Part shown: in pieces, positions 21,981 to 33,495 of the stretch
Layout of the letters: the number at the start of each line of letters is the position of its first letter
How positions within the stretch are numbered: the stretch's first letter is position 1
From: Taudactylus pleione
Lineage: Eukaryota > Chordata > Amphibia > Anura > Myobatrachidae
Length of the DNA stretch: 64,000 nt
Assembly: GCA_031769625.1 (NCBI GenBank)
Contig: JAUIMM010000088.1
Coordinates: 8,313,501 to 8,377,500 of the forward strand
Direction: 5' to 3'
Position numbers and translations under genes: made by a program
Notes under the pieces: generated by a model
The model's input: the letters and a program-made list of their open reading frames with translations, nothing else
Database searches by the model: none
What the model was told of the DNA's origin: nothing

Positions 21981-22850
21981 TGTGTACCCTGTATTTCCTG
22001 GTCTTCCTGTTGAGCTTCTGGCCATGGTGCCCCTGTCCGAGAACAGCACTGACTGTTCACCAAGGGTGTGTGGCTGAGCGGGAACATCACGCTGGAGAAG
22101 GAACACTTCATGGTGGAAGAGTGTTGGCCGGATTCCACCTGCAGGTTCAGTGTAGGGATGGATATTGAAATCCAATGGTTACTAACCATCAATGTTTTTG
22201 TTCTGATGGTAGTGTTTTTAGCATTTGATGGAGGCAGTGCAATGTTTCATGGTGTCCCTATGGTTGTTTGTTTATTTAATTCCTGATAGCTATGCCTCCA
22301 TTGGCTCCTACCTGGCTACTGTGTCTGCATCAGGGCATCTTCACTGTCTCAGAGAGCCAATCAGAGCGTAGCCCTCACCCCTACAACAGCAGCAGTCAGT
22401 CACTTGCACACACAGCATAACAGTTTTTTCTGTGACTTGCTTCAGTAAAAATCGTCACTGCTTGGCTCCCTTTTGCACAGATGAATGGTTCATATACCTA
22501 AACCTTCCTCGTCCAATGCTATATAGACTAGTGAAAACCCTATCAAAATCCATTCAGTGGTTCAAGAGATTAGCCTGAACGAACAGACAGGGGACTTTAT
22601 ATTATACAGTATATATGGAGATATTGTTTCATTAGCATGCTTTTTGCTTTGTATGGAGGTCACGATAATGATTGTATAATGGCCATCAGAATGGAGACTA
22701 CATTGAGCCTGTAGTACAAGAAAATATTGCGGTCTACGTTTACTAATGAACATTTTCCTGCAACTGCAATTTTCATTTTAATAACCAATCCACACAACGC
22801 ATGGCATGCTATTACTTAAGAAACATGCACCCACAATAATATCTGTTTTG
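21981..22850. other. No bounded feature; LINE/SINE-like 3' tail near 22545
   Basis: The block around 22540-22600 (AAAATCCATTCAGTGGTTCA then a GAACGAACAGACAGG run and TTTATATTATA) resembles the 3' ends of dispersed retroposons, but I cannot name a family. A GAGAGCCAATCAGAGCG CCAAT-type block lies at 22353. Nothing else recognised. Confidence 0.35.
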
Positions 22851-23633
22851 TCATACCCCTGTCAGACAAGAGAATGAACTCGGTAATTTCCCGGCTTCGA
22901 CCCATGTATTTACCTGGGTTTTTCCTGGGTCTTACATGGGTTGGTGGCTGTCTAAAATGCTCCAACCCAGGGTTTTCAACTCCGGCATAGTAAGCAACGC
23001 TTATTGGCTGAGATGGCGGTACACAGGCTGATTGGCTGAGTGGCAGGGTCTCCCTGATTGGCTGAGCGGGTGGGGCAGTGGGCTGGCATCTGATGTCATA
23101 ATTGTGCTGCTAAAAATAGAGAGAGAGAGAGAGGCATGGCGCACTGGAAGGAAGAGGAGATCCGCGAGCTGCTGGCAATCAGAGGGGAGGAGGAAATCTG
23201 CAAACAGATCAGTGGCACAGTGAAGGACGCAATAGTCTACACAAACATTGCTAAGATCCTTTCCTCAAGGGGCATTGTGTGGACCCAGCAGCAGGTAGTG
23301 AATAAACTGAAAGCTCTATGAAAGTATTACAACAAAGTTCACGACCATAACAGGCGGAAAAGTGGTGCTGCCAGAATGGAATGGGTTTACTACGATCAGT
23401 GTAATGCTATATCATCATCCAGTTGTGCATCTTCACGAAGTGTTACCCTGGAGAACAGCCAAACCAGCCCACTGACGCCACCAATGCTCTTTAATGACAT
23501 CACAGAGATAAGTGACACCGATTCGATGGTTACCATGAGGGTCCCAGACACCAATACAATTTAGAGAGTTGCTGAGGTGAGTGGAAACACTGGCAGGGAC
23601 AGCGAGTGGGGCACCACCTTCTGCACAGACTGA

Positions 23634-24452
23634 GGGGCCTATTCATCAACACTAAAATAACGTTTTTAAGGACATTTTCCTTAAATAACGTTATTTTGGT
23701 ATTCATGAACAGACTTAGCACAGGAGATATCACAGATATCTCCTTGCTAAGTTCCCCTGCATTAATTTCCACACTCCCCATACATTAGTATGGGGATGTG
23801 GAAATTGTGGTATTCATCAAATTCCGAAAATTATGAATTTTCGGAATTTGATGCAGTTACTATTTGCCACCTCACAGTGGCGAATAGTGGCCACCTCACC
23901 AAAACCAGAATCGACTTACCTGCGTCCGCGTGTGCAGGTCCCCCAACGAGTCCCTCCGGCGCTCTGCTCCGTCCTCAAGCTCCGGAGGCTGGTCGGACAT
24001 GTATGCTCCCCAGCAGAGCACAAGAAAGTTTAGAAAAAAAAAAAAGTTTTTTTTTTTTCTAATCTGTCATGTGGTTTGCTGGGAAACCACATGACAGACC
24101 AGCAGGACGGAGCCGGAGGCTGCTGCACGGACAGGTAAGTTGGGGGGGGGAGGTGAGCGAAGGGGGGAGGGGGGGTACACAAACTTAAAGCATCTGTAGG
24201 CAGTGCTGCGCATGCGCTGGTTTTACAGATGTAACAGCGATGCGCAGCACTGTTTCCAGATGCGATAAGGTAGTGTAGGCAGGGAAAAGTATCTATTTCC
24301 CGAAAAGCTGTCATCGCAAAAATGACAGCTTTTCGGAATAGATACTTATGGAGAGGTGGAATGATGAATTCCACCTGTAATTAGGTAGAACTCCATTCGA
24401 GTTCTAAACCTAATTATCTCTAGAGAATTTTTAGGTTTAATGAATAGGCCCC
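23634..24452. mobile_element. Harbinger-type MITE (GGGGCCTATTCAT family), inverted copy
   Basis: Starts GGGGCCTATTCATCAAC and ends TTTAATGAATAGGCCCC, flanked by TGA (23631-23633, 24453-24455). Closely similar to the copy at 8558-9333 in opposite orientation. It sits in the intron of the Myb-like gene. Confidence 0.9.
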
Positions 24453-25169
24453 TGAGACCCCAACATTGCGTAGGAACAGTAAGGTTTTTTTTATTTACTA
24501 TAAACCCACTTCTTTAGACCTAGAATCCAATTATTGCTAATGTCAACATTGGCCGGATTGACCTGTCATTATAGTATCACTATAATGCTGATTTTACTAT
24601 GCTGAAATCCAAACTAATAATGTATCTGTTGCAGTGTGAATCTAGTGTACAGGAGGGAGAAGGCCGCAAGTACATATATGCTGACATCACTGCTATTTGA
24701 TTTGTAAATGTATTAATTCTTTACTTCTATTTTTTGATGTATCTGAACGGAAGAAAAAAAAGTCCAAGATGGAGCTAGCAACACACACAATGACCAGAAT
24801 CCTGATAAATCAGCTGCGAGATTCTGATGCTGAATTCCAGGCACAGGAGGATGCCCGACTCCAGCGCTTCTTTGACAATGAAAGAGAGTTACAAAATTCA
24901 TTTGTCAGTCAGCTTGTTGGTCTACACAAACAAATTTTGCGGGAAAACAGAGAGGCACAGATGTCCTTCCTTAACGGTCTGGTGTCTAGGCTACACACTC
25001 CACAACCTTATCTAATGTATCCTCCTCAGTACTCTGAGGGTCCTGTTAGAAATTACCAACAGCATAGCAGAGGCCTACCATTTATGCAAACCAACCCCTC
25101 CAATCTACCTCATGCTACTCCACATGGCACAGTGCATAGTTATTCAGATGGCACAGGGAATAGTAATCC

Positions 25170-25370
25170 ACATGTCACTGTATATAGCATTCCACATGCC
25201 AATACCAGTCCAGAGGGCACAGAACATAGCACTCCACATGGCACTGTGCATAATAGTCCAGAAGGCACAGGAAATACTAATCAATATGGCACTGTGCATA
25301 CTTGTGCAGATGGCACAGGGATTAATACTCCACATGGCACAGTGCATACTTATTCAGACGGCACTAATCA
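25170..25370 (+). repeat. In-frame ~36-bp coding repeats
   Basis: Within the last exon of the Myb-like gene, CCACATGGCAC(A/T)GTGCATA-type units repeat from about 25118 to 25360, giving HGTVH / DGTG / EGT peptide repeats. The repeat is probably native to the Harbinger family rather than inserted. Confidence 0.75.
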
Positions 25371-26209
25371 TAACAGTACATTTAGCACTATTGTCAGCAG
25401 TGGCGTCACAAGGGGGGTGCGGGCCGCGACGGGTGTCACCTTCCAAGGGGGTGACACCAAAAGCCTCACGCACCCCCTGCCGCTGCCACACAGCTGCTTT
25501 AAATTAGGGATGTGCGCCGGACCATTTTTGCCGGATTTGGATTTGGTTCTAATTCGTCGTCCGGCTTTGGATTTGGATTTGGATTTGCCAAACTGCGGTG
25601 ACTGGCTTTGGATTTGGATTTTGATTTAGATTTTTTTACAAAAATTGACAAAAAAAGCTAAAATCACATAAATTGGTCTTTTTTTTCTTCCTAGAGTATT
25701 ATTAACCTCAATAACATTAATTTCCAGTCATTTTAGACCATATCACAGCTTATAATATTGTTTACAACATTATTGGCCAAAGGTTGCAGTGAGCTGACTG
25801 GTTACTAAGCGACAAAGCAGCGGCACAACGACACAGACACCACAGTATAAAGCACATCTATGACACATTGCCACACAGCAGTGGCAGAAATGAAAAGTAG
25901 TGCACCCACCCAGTGGGGTAAGGCCAGCAGAGTCACAGTACTTGTTTACAAAGTGGGCTACGGCCCTAGGAGTCACAGTGCACAATCTTATTCGCATTAC
26001 ACCGCACATAGGGCCTGATTCACATTACACCATAAAGTAGTGTCTCTTATTTATGTTACGACACACAGTAGTGCCCCTTTTACACAATGCCCACAGTAGT
26101 GACCCTTTTACACAATGCCCACAGTAGCGGTGTCCCTTACACAATGTCCCCCAGCAGTGGTGCCCCCTATGCAGTCCCCTTAGTAGTAGGGTCCACTATG
26201 CAGTGCCCC

Positions 26210-26750
26210 CAGTAGAATGCCCCCCAGTAGTATGCCCCCCATTAGCAGGCCCCCCCAGTAGTATGCCCCCCATTAGCATGCCACACAGTAGTATGCCCCC
26301 CATTAGCAGGCCCCCCCAGTAGTATGCCCCCCATTAGCATGCCACCCAGTAGTATGCCCCCCCAGTAGTATGGCCCCCCCAGTAGTATGCCCCCCCCCCA
26401 GTAGTAGGCTGCCCCAGTAGCAGGCCCCCCCAGTAGTAGGCTGCCCCAGTAGTAGCCCCCCCTGTAGTATGGGCCCCCCCTGTAGTATGGCCCCCCCTGT
26501 AGTAGGCTGACCCAGTAGCAGCCCCCCCCAGTAGTAGTAGTAAGCCCCCCCAGAAGTATGGCCCCCCCAGTAGCAGGCCCCTCAGTAGTATGGCCCCCCC
26601 AGTAGCAGACCCCCCCCAGTAGTATAGCCCCCCCAGTAGCAGGCCCCTCTGTAGTATGACCCCCCCAGTAGTATAGCCCCCCCAGTAGCAGACTCCCCCC
26701 CCAGTAGTGCAGACGCCCCCCAGTAGTATGGCCCCCCCGCACCCCCAGTA
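26210..26750. repeat. Short-period minisatellite (CCCCCCAGTAGTATG)
   Basis: Roughly 16-19-bp units with the core CCCAGTAGTATG/CAGTAGCAGG and variable C-runs, within hAT 3. Open frames on the minus strand (Gly/Tyr-rich) are artefacts of the repeat. Confidence 0.95.
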
Positions 26751-26890
26751 GCGCCCCCGGCCCTTGCACAAATAAAAAAATAAAAACTTAACTGTATCCC
26801 CGCTCCCGCGCCGTCCGCTCTGCTGTCACACGCTGAGGAGGGAGCCGGAAGACGGAGCTCATGTGTGAGCTCCAGCCGGCTCCCTCCGTG

Positions 26891-26931
26891 CAGCAGCCAA
26901 TGAGAGTCTGTGTGACTCTCATTGGCTGCTG
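26891..26931. repeat. 41-bp CCAAT-box hairpin, second copy
   Basis: Perfect arms CAGCAGCCAATGAGAGTC and complement, with CCAAT on both strands. Adjacent is another stem at about 26980-27015 (GTAGGGCAGAGCGCT and complement). Compare 13176-13216. Confidence 0.85.
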
Positions 26932-27469
26932 TAACAAACACACAGCTGCCGCTGGCGGCTGTGTGTCTGTGTCTGTGTAGGGCAGAGCGCTATCACAGCG
27001 CTCTGCCCTACACACGAGGAGACCTGATGTCGGTTTCTCTAGTGAGAATCCGACATCAGGCGGCCGCCGTTCGGCCCCGAACGGGGATCCGAGTCAGGCG
27101 GTGAACACCCGAACAGGGTTCGGGTGGACTCGGATCCCCAATGTTCGGAGCGGTTCGGATTCCACAGAATCTGAACCGCTCATCTCTACTTTAAATCAAA
27201 GCAATTCCTCTGCGGCCACATAGTCAATGATATACCCAGTTCCGGGCAGGGGATCCGGCCACTGCCCACCCACTTCCCCGGCCACCGCCCGCTCCACCGC
27301 CGTGCTTAAATGTTATTTTTGCTTTTAAAGAAAGCGCGGGGACGCGTGACATCGAGGTGTTACACTGCGCCACCGCTGCTGGAAGAAAGTAGCCCGAGGC
27401 CCCAGTCCTCCACCCGCCACCGCCGCTGGAAGGCTGAAGTCGTCAAGAAGGTAAGTGAAGAGAGAGGGC

Positions 27470-29030
27470 TGGCTGGCTGGGGACACAGAAAAGGAGGCAG
27501 GCTGTCTGGGGACACAGAAGGGAAGGCAGGCTGACAGGGGACACAGAAGGGGGGGCATGCTGTCTGGGGACACAGAACAGGGGAGCATGCTGTCTGGGGA
27601 GACAGAATATGGGTTGTCTGGCTGGATACAGAAGAGGAGGCATGCTGTCTGGAGACAGAAGGGGGGGCAGGCTGGCAGGGGACACAGATGGGGGGGGCAT
27701 CCTGTCTGGAGACAGAAGGGTGGGCAGGCTAGCAGGGTACACAGAAGGGAGAGCATGCTGTCTGGGAACACAGAATGGGGGCTGTCTGGCTGGATACAGA
27801 AGGGGGTCACACGCTCTCTGGGGACACAGAAAGGGGGCTGTCCGGCTGGACACAGAAGGGGGGCACGCTATCTGGAGATACAGAATGGGGGATGTCTGGC
27901 TGGATACAGAAGGGGGGCATGCTGTCTGGGCACACAGAATGGGGGCTGTCTGGCTGGATACAGAAGGGGGGCACGCTGTCTGGAGACACAGAATGGGGGC
28001 TGTCAGGGCACACAGAATGGGGGCTGTCTGGCTGGATACAGAAGGGGGCACGCTGTCTGGAGACAGAATGGGGGCTGTCTGGCTGGATACAGAAGGGGGG
28101 GCATGCTGTCTGGGGACAGAAGGGGGGGCAGGCTGGCAGGGGACACAGATGGGGGGGCATGCTGTCTGGGGACACAGAAGGGGGGGCAGGCTGGCAAGGG
28201 ACACAGAAGGGGGAGCACGCTGTCTGGGGACACAGAATGGGGGCTGTCAGGCTGGATACAGAAGGGGGGCATGCTCTCTGGGGACACAGAATGGGGGCTG
28301 TCCGGCTGGACACAGAAGGGGGGCACGCTGTCTGGGCACACAGAATGGGGGCTGTAAGGCTGGATACAGAAGGGGGGCATGCTCTCTGGAGACACAGAAT
28401 GGGGGCTGTCTGGCTGGATACAGAAAGGGGGCACGCTGTCTGGGCACACAGAATGGGGGCTGTCTGGCTGGATACAGAAGGGGGCACGCTGTCTGGAGAC
28501 ACAGAATGGGGGCTGTCTGGCTGGATACAGAAGGGGGGGCATGCTGTCTGGGGACACAGAACAGGGGAGCTGGCTGGCCGGATACAGAAGAGGGGCATGC
28601 TGTCTGGGGACACAGAAGAGGAGGCAGGCTGTCTGGAGACAGAAGGGGGGGCAGGCTGGCAGGGGACACAGATGGGGGGGCATGCTGTCTGGAGACAGAA
28701 GGGGGGGCAGGCTGGCAGGGGACACAGATGGGGGGCATGCTGTCTGGGGACACAGAAGGGGGGACAGGCTGGCAGGGGACACAGAAGGGGGAGCACGCTG
28801 TCTGGGGACACAGAATGGCGGCTGTCTGGCGGGATACAGAAGGGTGGGCACGCTGTCTGGGGACACAGAAGGGGGGACAGGCTGGCAGGGGACACAGAAG
28901 GGGGAGCACGCTGTCTGGGGACACAGAATGGCGGCTGTCTGGCTGGATACAGAAGGGTGGGCACGCTGTCTGGGGACACAGAATGGGGGCTGTCTGGCTG
29001 GATACAGAAGGGGGGCATGCTGTCTGGGGA
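27470..29030. repeat. 1.5-kb minisatellite, ~54-bp period from ~27-bp subunits
   Basis: Units alternate GGGGACACAGAATGGGGGCT-type and GGATACAGAAGGGGGGCA-type subrepeats, each ending GCTGTCTGG. Because 27 and 54 are multiples of three, frames stay open over hundreds of codons on both strands, producing long Gly/Trp-rich and Pro/Cys-rich translations that are not genes. Confidence 0.97.
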
Positions 29031-30366
29031 AACCGTGGTTTCATAACATATGATATAAAATATAGATAGCACATTGTATTATATGTGATTGACTATAAGG
29101 GGATAATATAATGCATCTCTTGCTTTGGTGATGTTTACAGTATAATTTAGTTATCCTTCCTGATATATAGATCATTATTACGTGTTATAACATTACTGCG
29201 ATTGTTCATTTATAATTATATATGTATTTGACTGTATGCCCTTTAGATACAATGGTAGTACAGTAATACTTGCTTTATAATATGTAATTGTTTTGCTGCT
29301 ATCATGTTAAGTTGTTTGATGTTATGGTGATGGGTTAAAACCTGTGACTGATCGGGCGCGGCCGCTCCGGGTGAGTGGTCCCGGCTTCGGCATACATGTG
29401 GTGAATAGTAGTTTTCTATTGTTATAGTGTTGTTTTGTGTTTCTTAGCCTGATGACAGTGCCTGAAATGTTGCAAATGTAATGCCAGAGTTGTGTTCTAT
29501 GTAAGATTTTTTGATATGATGGAATAAAAGATTTTTTATACCTATTTGATTGAAATTCTGGTGAGTGCACCCCTACATTCTAGGGAGGAGCACTGCAGTG
29601 TGAGTACTGGACTGGTAAGGGGGGAAATAGTGCCGAGCTGCGCACCTTGGTCCTGATTTTATTTTTTTTGTGTAGGGGGGCGGGTGTCACCATGAGTTAT
29701 AGCACTGGGTGACACCAACCCTAGTGACGCCTCTGATTGTCAGCACTGCCTACAGACTAGGGGTGTGCACCGGCCACTTTTCGTGTTTTGTGTTTTGGTT
29801 TTGGATCTGGATCTTTCTTCGTGTTTTGGATCTGGATTGGTTTTGCCAAAACCACCCTTCCGTGTTTTGGGTTCTGGGTTTTGTGTTTTGGATTTGTATT
29901 TTTTTGAAAAAAAGCATAAAAACAGCTAAAATCACAGAATTTGTAGATTTTTCTGCTCCTATGCTATTATTAACCTCAATAACCTTAATTTCCACTCATT
30001 TCCAGTCTATTCTGAACACCTCACACCTCACAATAGTGTTTTTATGTCCAAAAGGTTGCACCGAGGTAGCTGGATGACTATGCTAAGCAACACGAGTGGG
30101 CGGCACAAACACGTGACCCATCTAGGAGTGACACTGCAGTGGCAGACAGGATGGCAGTTAGAAAAACTAGGCCCCAAACTGTACATAATGCAAAGAAAAA
30201 AAAGAGGTGCAAGATGGAATTGTCCTTGGGCCCTCCCACCCACCCTTATGTTGTATAAACAGGACATGCACACTTTAACAAATCAATCATTTCAGCGCCA
30301 GGGTCTGCCACACAACTGTGGCTGAAATGATTGGTTCGTTTGGGCCCCCACAAAACAAGCTGGCAA

Positions 30367-33300
30367 TTAATGTGTCCCTGCACAAACTGGCTCTACCGAT
30401 TCCTCACCCTCTTCAGTGTGTACATCCTCATCCTCACAAAGTATTAACTCGTCCCCACTTGAATCCACCACCACAGGTCCCTCTGTACCTTCTGGAGGCT
30501 GGTCTCCCTGGAAGAGCTGATAATTCATTTTGATGAACATCATCTTCTCCACATTCTGTGGAAGCAACCTCCTACGCCTTTCGCTGACAAGGTTCCCGGC
30601 TGCACTAAACACTCTTTCGGAGTACACACTGGAGGTGGGGCAACTCAGGTAAAATAGAGCCAGTTTGTACAGGGGCCTCCAAATTGCCTCTACAGGTATG
30701 GACTGTCTGACATGCCTACTTTGGATGCTGTCACCGATGTAATCCTCCACCATTCTGTCAATGGTGACAGTATCATATGCAGTGACAGTAGACATGTCAG
30801 AAATTGTTGCCAGGTCCTTCAGTCCGGACCAGATGTCCAAACTTGGTCCTGCCTGCCCTGCGTCACCGCCAGTGGGTTGCTTAGGATACCTAAGTTTTTT
30901 CCTGGCAGCCCCAGTTGCGGGAGAAAATGAAGAAGGAGCCGTTGACGTGTCACGTTCCGCTTCAGCTGACAGTGTGTTCACCAGCAGGTCTTTGCACCTC
31001 TGCAGGCTTGTGTCGGCCGGAAAGAGAGACACCACATAGGCTTTAAACCTAGCATCGAGCACGGTGGCCAAAATGTAGTGGTCTGATTTCAACAGATTGA
31101 CCACCCTGGAATCCTGGCAAAGCGAATGAAGGGCTTCATCCACAAGTCCCACATGCCGAGCGGAATCGCTCCATCTTAGCTCCTCCTTCACTTTCTCCAG
31201 CTGCTTCTGCAAAAGCCTGATGAGGGGAATGACCTGACTCAAGCTGGCAGTGTCTGAACTGACTTCACGTGTGGCAAGTTCGAAGGGCTGGAGAACCTTG
31301 CACAACACGGAAATCATTCTCCACTGCGCTTGAGTCAGGTGCATACCCCCTCCTTTGCCTATGTCATAGGTGGATGTATAGGCTTGTATGGCCTTTTGTT
31401 GCTCCTCCATCCTCTGAAGCATATAGAGGGTTGAGTTCCACCGCGTCACAACCTCTTGCTTCAGGTGATGGCGGGGCAGGTTCAAGAGTGTTTGCTGGTG
31501 CTCCAGTCTTTGGCACGCAGTCGCTGAATGGCGAAAGTGGCCAGAAATTTTTCGGGCCACCCAAAGCATCTCCTGCACGCCCCTGTCACTTTTCAGAAAA
31601 TTCTGCACCACCAAGTTTATTGTGTGAGCAAAACATGGGACGTGCTGGAATTTGCCCAGATGTAATGCCCGCACAATATTGGTGGCGTTGTCAGATATCA
31701 CAAATCCCCAGGAGAGTCTAAGTGGGGTAAGCCACTGGGCGATGATTTCCCTCAGTTTCTCTAAGAGGTTGTCGGCGGTGTGCCTCTTACTGAAACCGGT
31801 GATACACAGCGTAGCCTGCCTTGTAACGAGCTGGCGTTTCTGAGATGCTGCTACTGGTGACGCTGCTGCTGTTGCTGCGTAAGGTGATACATCTACCCAG
31901 TGGGCTGTCACAGTCATATAGTCCTTAGTCTGCCCTGTTCCACTTGTCCACATGTCCGTGGTTAAGTGGATATTGTGTACAACGGCATTTTTCAGGACAC
32001 TGAGGGCACTTTTTCTGACGTTTCTGTACAGTCTCGGTATCGCCTGCCTAGTGAAGTGGAATCTAGACGGGATTTGGAACCGGGGACACACTACCTCCAT
32101 CAATTGTCTAAATCCCACTGCACTAATGGCGGATACCGGACGCACGTCTAACACCAACATAGCAGTCAAGGCCTCAGTTATACGTTTTGCTTCAGGATGA
32201 CTGCTGTCGTACTTCATCCTCCTCGCTAAGGACTGTTGGAGGGTCAATTGTTTAGTAAAAGTAGTGGTGTTCCTACTTCCTCTCTGGGATGATGAACGAC
32301 TCCCAGCAGCAGCAACAGCAGCAGCGGCAGCAGTAGGCGTAGCAATGCAGGATCCTCCGGAGGAATCCCGGATAGGAGAGTCAGTCATGCCAGTGACATG
32401 GCCTGCAGGACTACTTCCGATCCTGACTAAGGAGGAAATTGACGAGGAGGGAGTTGACGGTGTGGTTTGCAGGCGCTTGGATACAACAGGACAACGGGAT
32501 TTAGGTGTCCCTGGACTGCTTACGGTCTTAGCCAAAGTTTCTGAACTTGACAGTAACTTTTTATGAACGCGCTGCAGGTGCCGTATAAGGGAGGATGTTC
32601 CTAGGTGGTTGACGTCCCTACCCCTACTTATTTCACCTTTACATATGGTACATATGGCAAGACAGTTGTTGTCCGGATTTGGATAGAAATATTGCCAGAC
32701 CAAAGAGGTGGAATGTTTGGTCTTCTGCCCAGGCATGACCATGATGGGCTTTTTCATCCCACGGACAACAACTGTCTCCCCCGGAGCCTGATTTAAACAA
32801 ACCACATCACCATCAGAATCCTCCTCGCCAACTTCCTCCTCAGCGCCAGCTACACCAGTATCCTCATCCTGTTGTACTTCAACAGTGACATCTTCAATTT
32901 GCATATCAGCAAGTGGACTGTGGGTGCTCCTTTCAGCACTTGCAGGGGGCGTGCAAATGGTGGAAAGAGCCACCTCTTCCCGTCCAGTGCTGGGAAGGTC
33001 AGGCATCGCAACCACCACCACACTTGGACTCTCCTTGGGGATTTGTGATATCTTCTTAGAAAGCACAGTTCTTCGCTGTGCTTTTGCCAGCTTAACTCTT
33101 TTGATTTTTTTAGTGGGAGGAGGGCTTCCATCGTCATGTGAAGCTGAACCACTAGTCATGAACATACTAGGGATCGACCTTAGCCGTTCCTTGCCACTCC
33201 GTGTCGTAAATGGCATATTGGCAAGTTTACGTTTCTCTTCAGCTGATTTAAATGTCTTTTTCAAGGTCATTTTCCTGAACTTTGCCATTTGGGATTGTAT

Positions 33301-33459
33301 GTGCCCTCTACTATGACATTGGGCATCGGCCTTGGCAGACGACGTTGATGGCATGTTATCGTCTATGTCATGACTAGTGGCAGCAGCTTCAGCACTAGGA
33401 GGAAGTGGTTCTTGATCTTTCTCTATTTTATTTTTATCGGAGAAAGTTTGGTCCTCCAT
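30367..33459 (-). CDS. hAT-superfamily transposase (BED finger + dimerisation domain)
   Basis: 1030 aa, uninterrupted. It would cut and paste the hAT element from the nucleus. Residues 1-245: low-complexity, with a basic PPPTKKIKRVKLAK stretch that could be a nuclear localisation signal. Residues ~246-300: BED-type zinc finger (VWQYFY, CTIC, then HLQRVH). Residues ~495-640: RNase H-like core, with the first Asp in TTDMWTS (~500) and the second in ISDNATNI (~586), followed by CFAHTINL. Residues ~928-990: C-terminal hAT dimerisation region including LALFYLSCPTSS and SERVFSAAGN, with the expected catalytic Glu in the last block. All family landmarks are present and there is no stop or frameshift, so the protein could be functional. 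The start was chosen as the first ATG of the frame, just downstream of the 160-bp array. Confidence 0.95.
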   Translation of the reverse strand: MEDQTFSDKNKIEKDQEPLPPSAEAAATSHDIDDNMPSTSSAKADAQCHSRGHIQSQMAKFRKMTLKKTFKSAEEKRKLANMPFTTRSGKERLRSIPSMFMTSGSASHDDGSPPPTKKIKRVKLAKAQRRTVLSKKISQIPKESPSVVVVAMPDLPSTGREEVALSTICTPPASAERSTHSPLADMQIEDVTVEVQQDEDTGVAGAEEEVGEEDSDGDVVCLNQAPGETVVVRGMKKPIMVMPGQKTKHSTSLVWQYFYPNPDNNCLAICTICKGEISRGRDVNHLGTSSLIRHLQRVHKKLLSSSETLAKTVSSPGTPKSRCPVVSKRLQTTPSTPSSSISSLVRIGSSPAGHVTGMTDSPIRDSSGGSCIATPTAAAAAVAAAGSRSSSQRGSRNTTTFTKQLTLQQSLARRMKYDSSHPEAKRITEALTAMLVLDVRPVSAISAVGFRQLMEVVCPRFQIPSRFHFTRQAIPRLYRNVRKSALSVLKNAVVHNIHLTTDMWTSGTGQTKDYMTVTAHWVDVSPYAATAAASPVAASQKRQLVTRQATLCITGFSKRHTADNLLEKLREIIAQWLTPLRLSWGFVISDNATNIVRALHLGKFQHVPCFAHTINLVVQNFLKSDRGVQEMLWVARKISGHFRHSATACQRLEHQQTLLNLPRHHLKQEVVTRWNSTLYMLQRMEEQQKAIQAYTSTYDIGKGGGMHLTQAQWRMISVLCKVLQPFELATREVSSDTASLSQVIPLIRLLQKQLEKVKEELRWSDSARHVGLVDEALHSLCQDSRVVNLLKSDHYILATVLDARFKAYVVSLFPADTSLQRCKDLLVNTLSAEAERDTSTAPSSFSPATGAARKKLRYPKQPTGGDAGQAGPSLDIWSGLKDLATISDMSTVTAYDTVTIDRMVEDYIGDSIQSRHVRQSIPVEAIWRPLYKLALFYLSCPTSSVYSERVFSAAGNLVSERRRRLLPQNVEKMMFIKMNYQLFQGDQPPEGTEGPVVVDSSGDELILCEDEDVHTEEGEESVEPVCAGTH

Positions 33460-33495
33460 TTATGTTATATCGATTTGATATATATACGTGCGGCT

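Larger units (their letters stand above)
25497..27196. mobile_element. hAT element 3, nested in hAT 1, 1.7 kb
   Basis: Element 25505-27188 begins TAGGGATGTGCGCCGG and ends CGCTCATCTCTA, flanked by CTTTAAAT at 25497-25504 and 27189-27196 (exact 8-bp TSD). Its left ~310 bp align with the left end of the autonomous hAT at 29758 (shared AGCTAAAATCACA, TATTATTAACCTCAATAAC and AAAGGTTGCA blocks) and its right end shares GAGCGG and TTC-GATT blocks. The middle holds a short-period minisatellite and the CCAAT hairpin. Confidence 0.95.
25390..29743. mobile_element. hAT element 1, non-autonomous, 4.3 kb
   Basis: Element 25398-29735 begins CAGTGGCGTCACAAGGGG and ends AACCCTAGTGACGCCTCTG; flanks ATTGTCAG at 25390-25397 and 29736-29743 are an exact 8-bp TSD. 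The right end of the composite at 14535 is related. It encodes no transposase. It contains a complete second hAT (25505-27188) and a large GC-rich minisatellite (27470-29030). Its right 700 bp are AT-rich and unremarkable. Confidence 0.95.

Noticed and set aside
26242..26771. Two overlapping Gly/Tyr-rich frames of 145-175 aa
   Set aside because: Produced by the CCCCCCAGTAGTATG repeat in hAT 3.
27443..29074. Long open frames of 220-486 aa on both strands, including a Pro/Cys-rich one
   Set aside because: All lie in the 27/54-bp minisatellite. A period divisible by three keeps frames open on both strands; no domain or start context supports a gene.
32885..33316. 143-aa plus-strand frame and other frames opposite the hAT transposase
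   Set aside because: Antisense shadows of the 1030-aa transposase frame.
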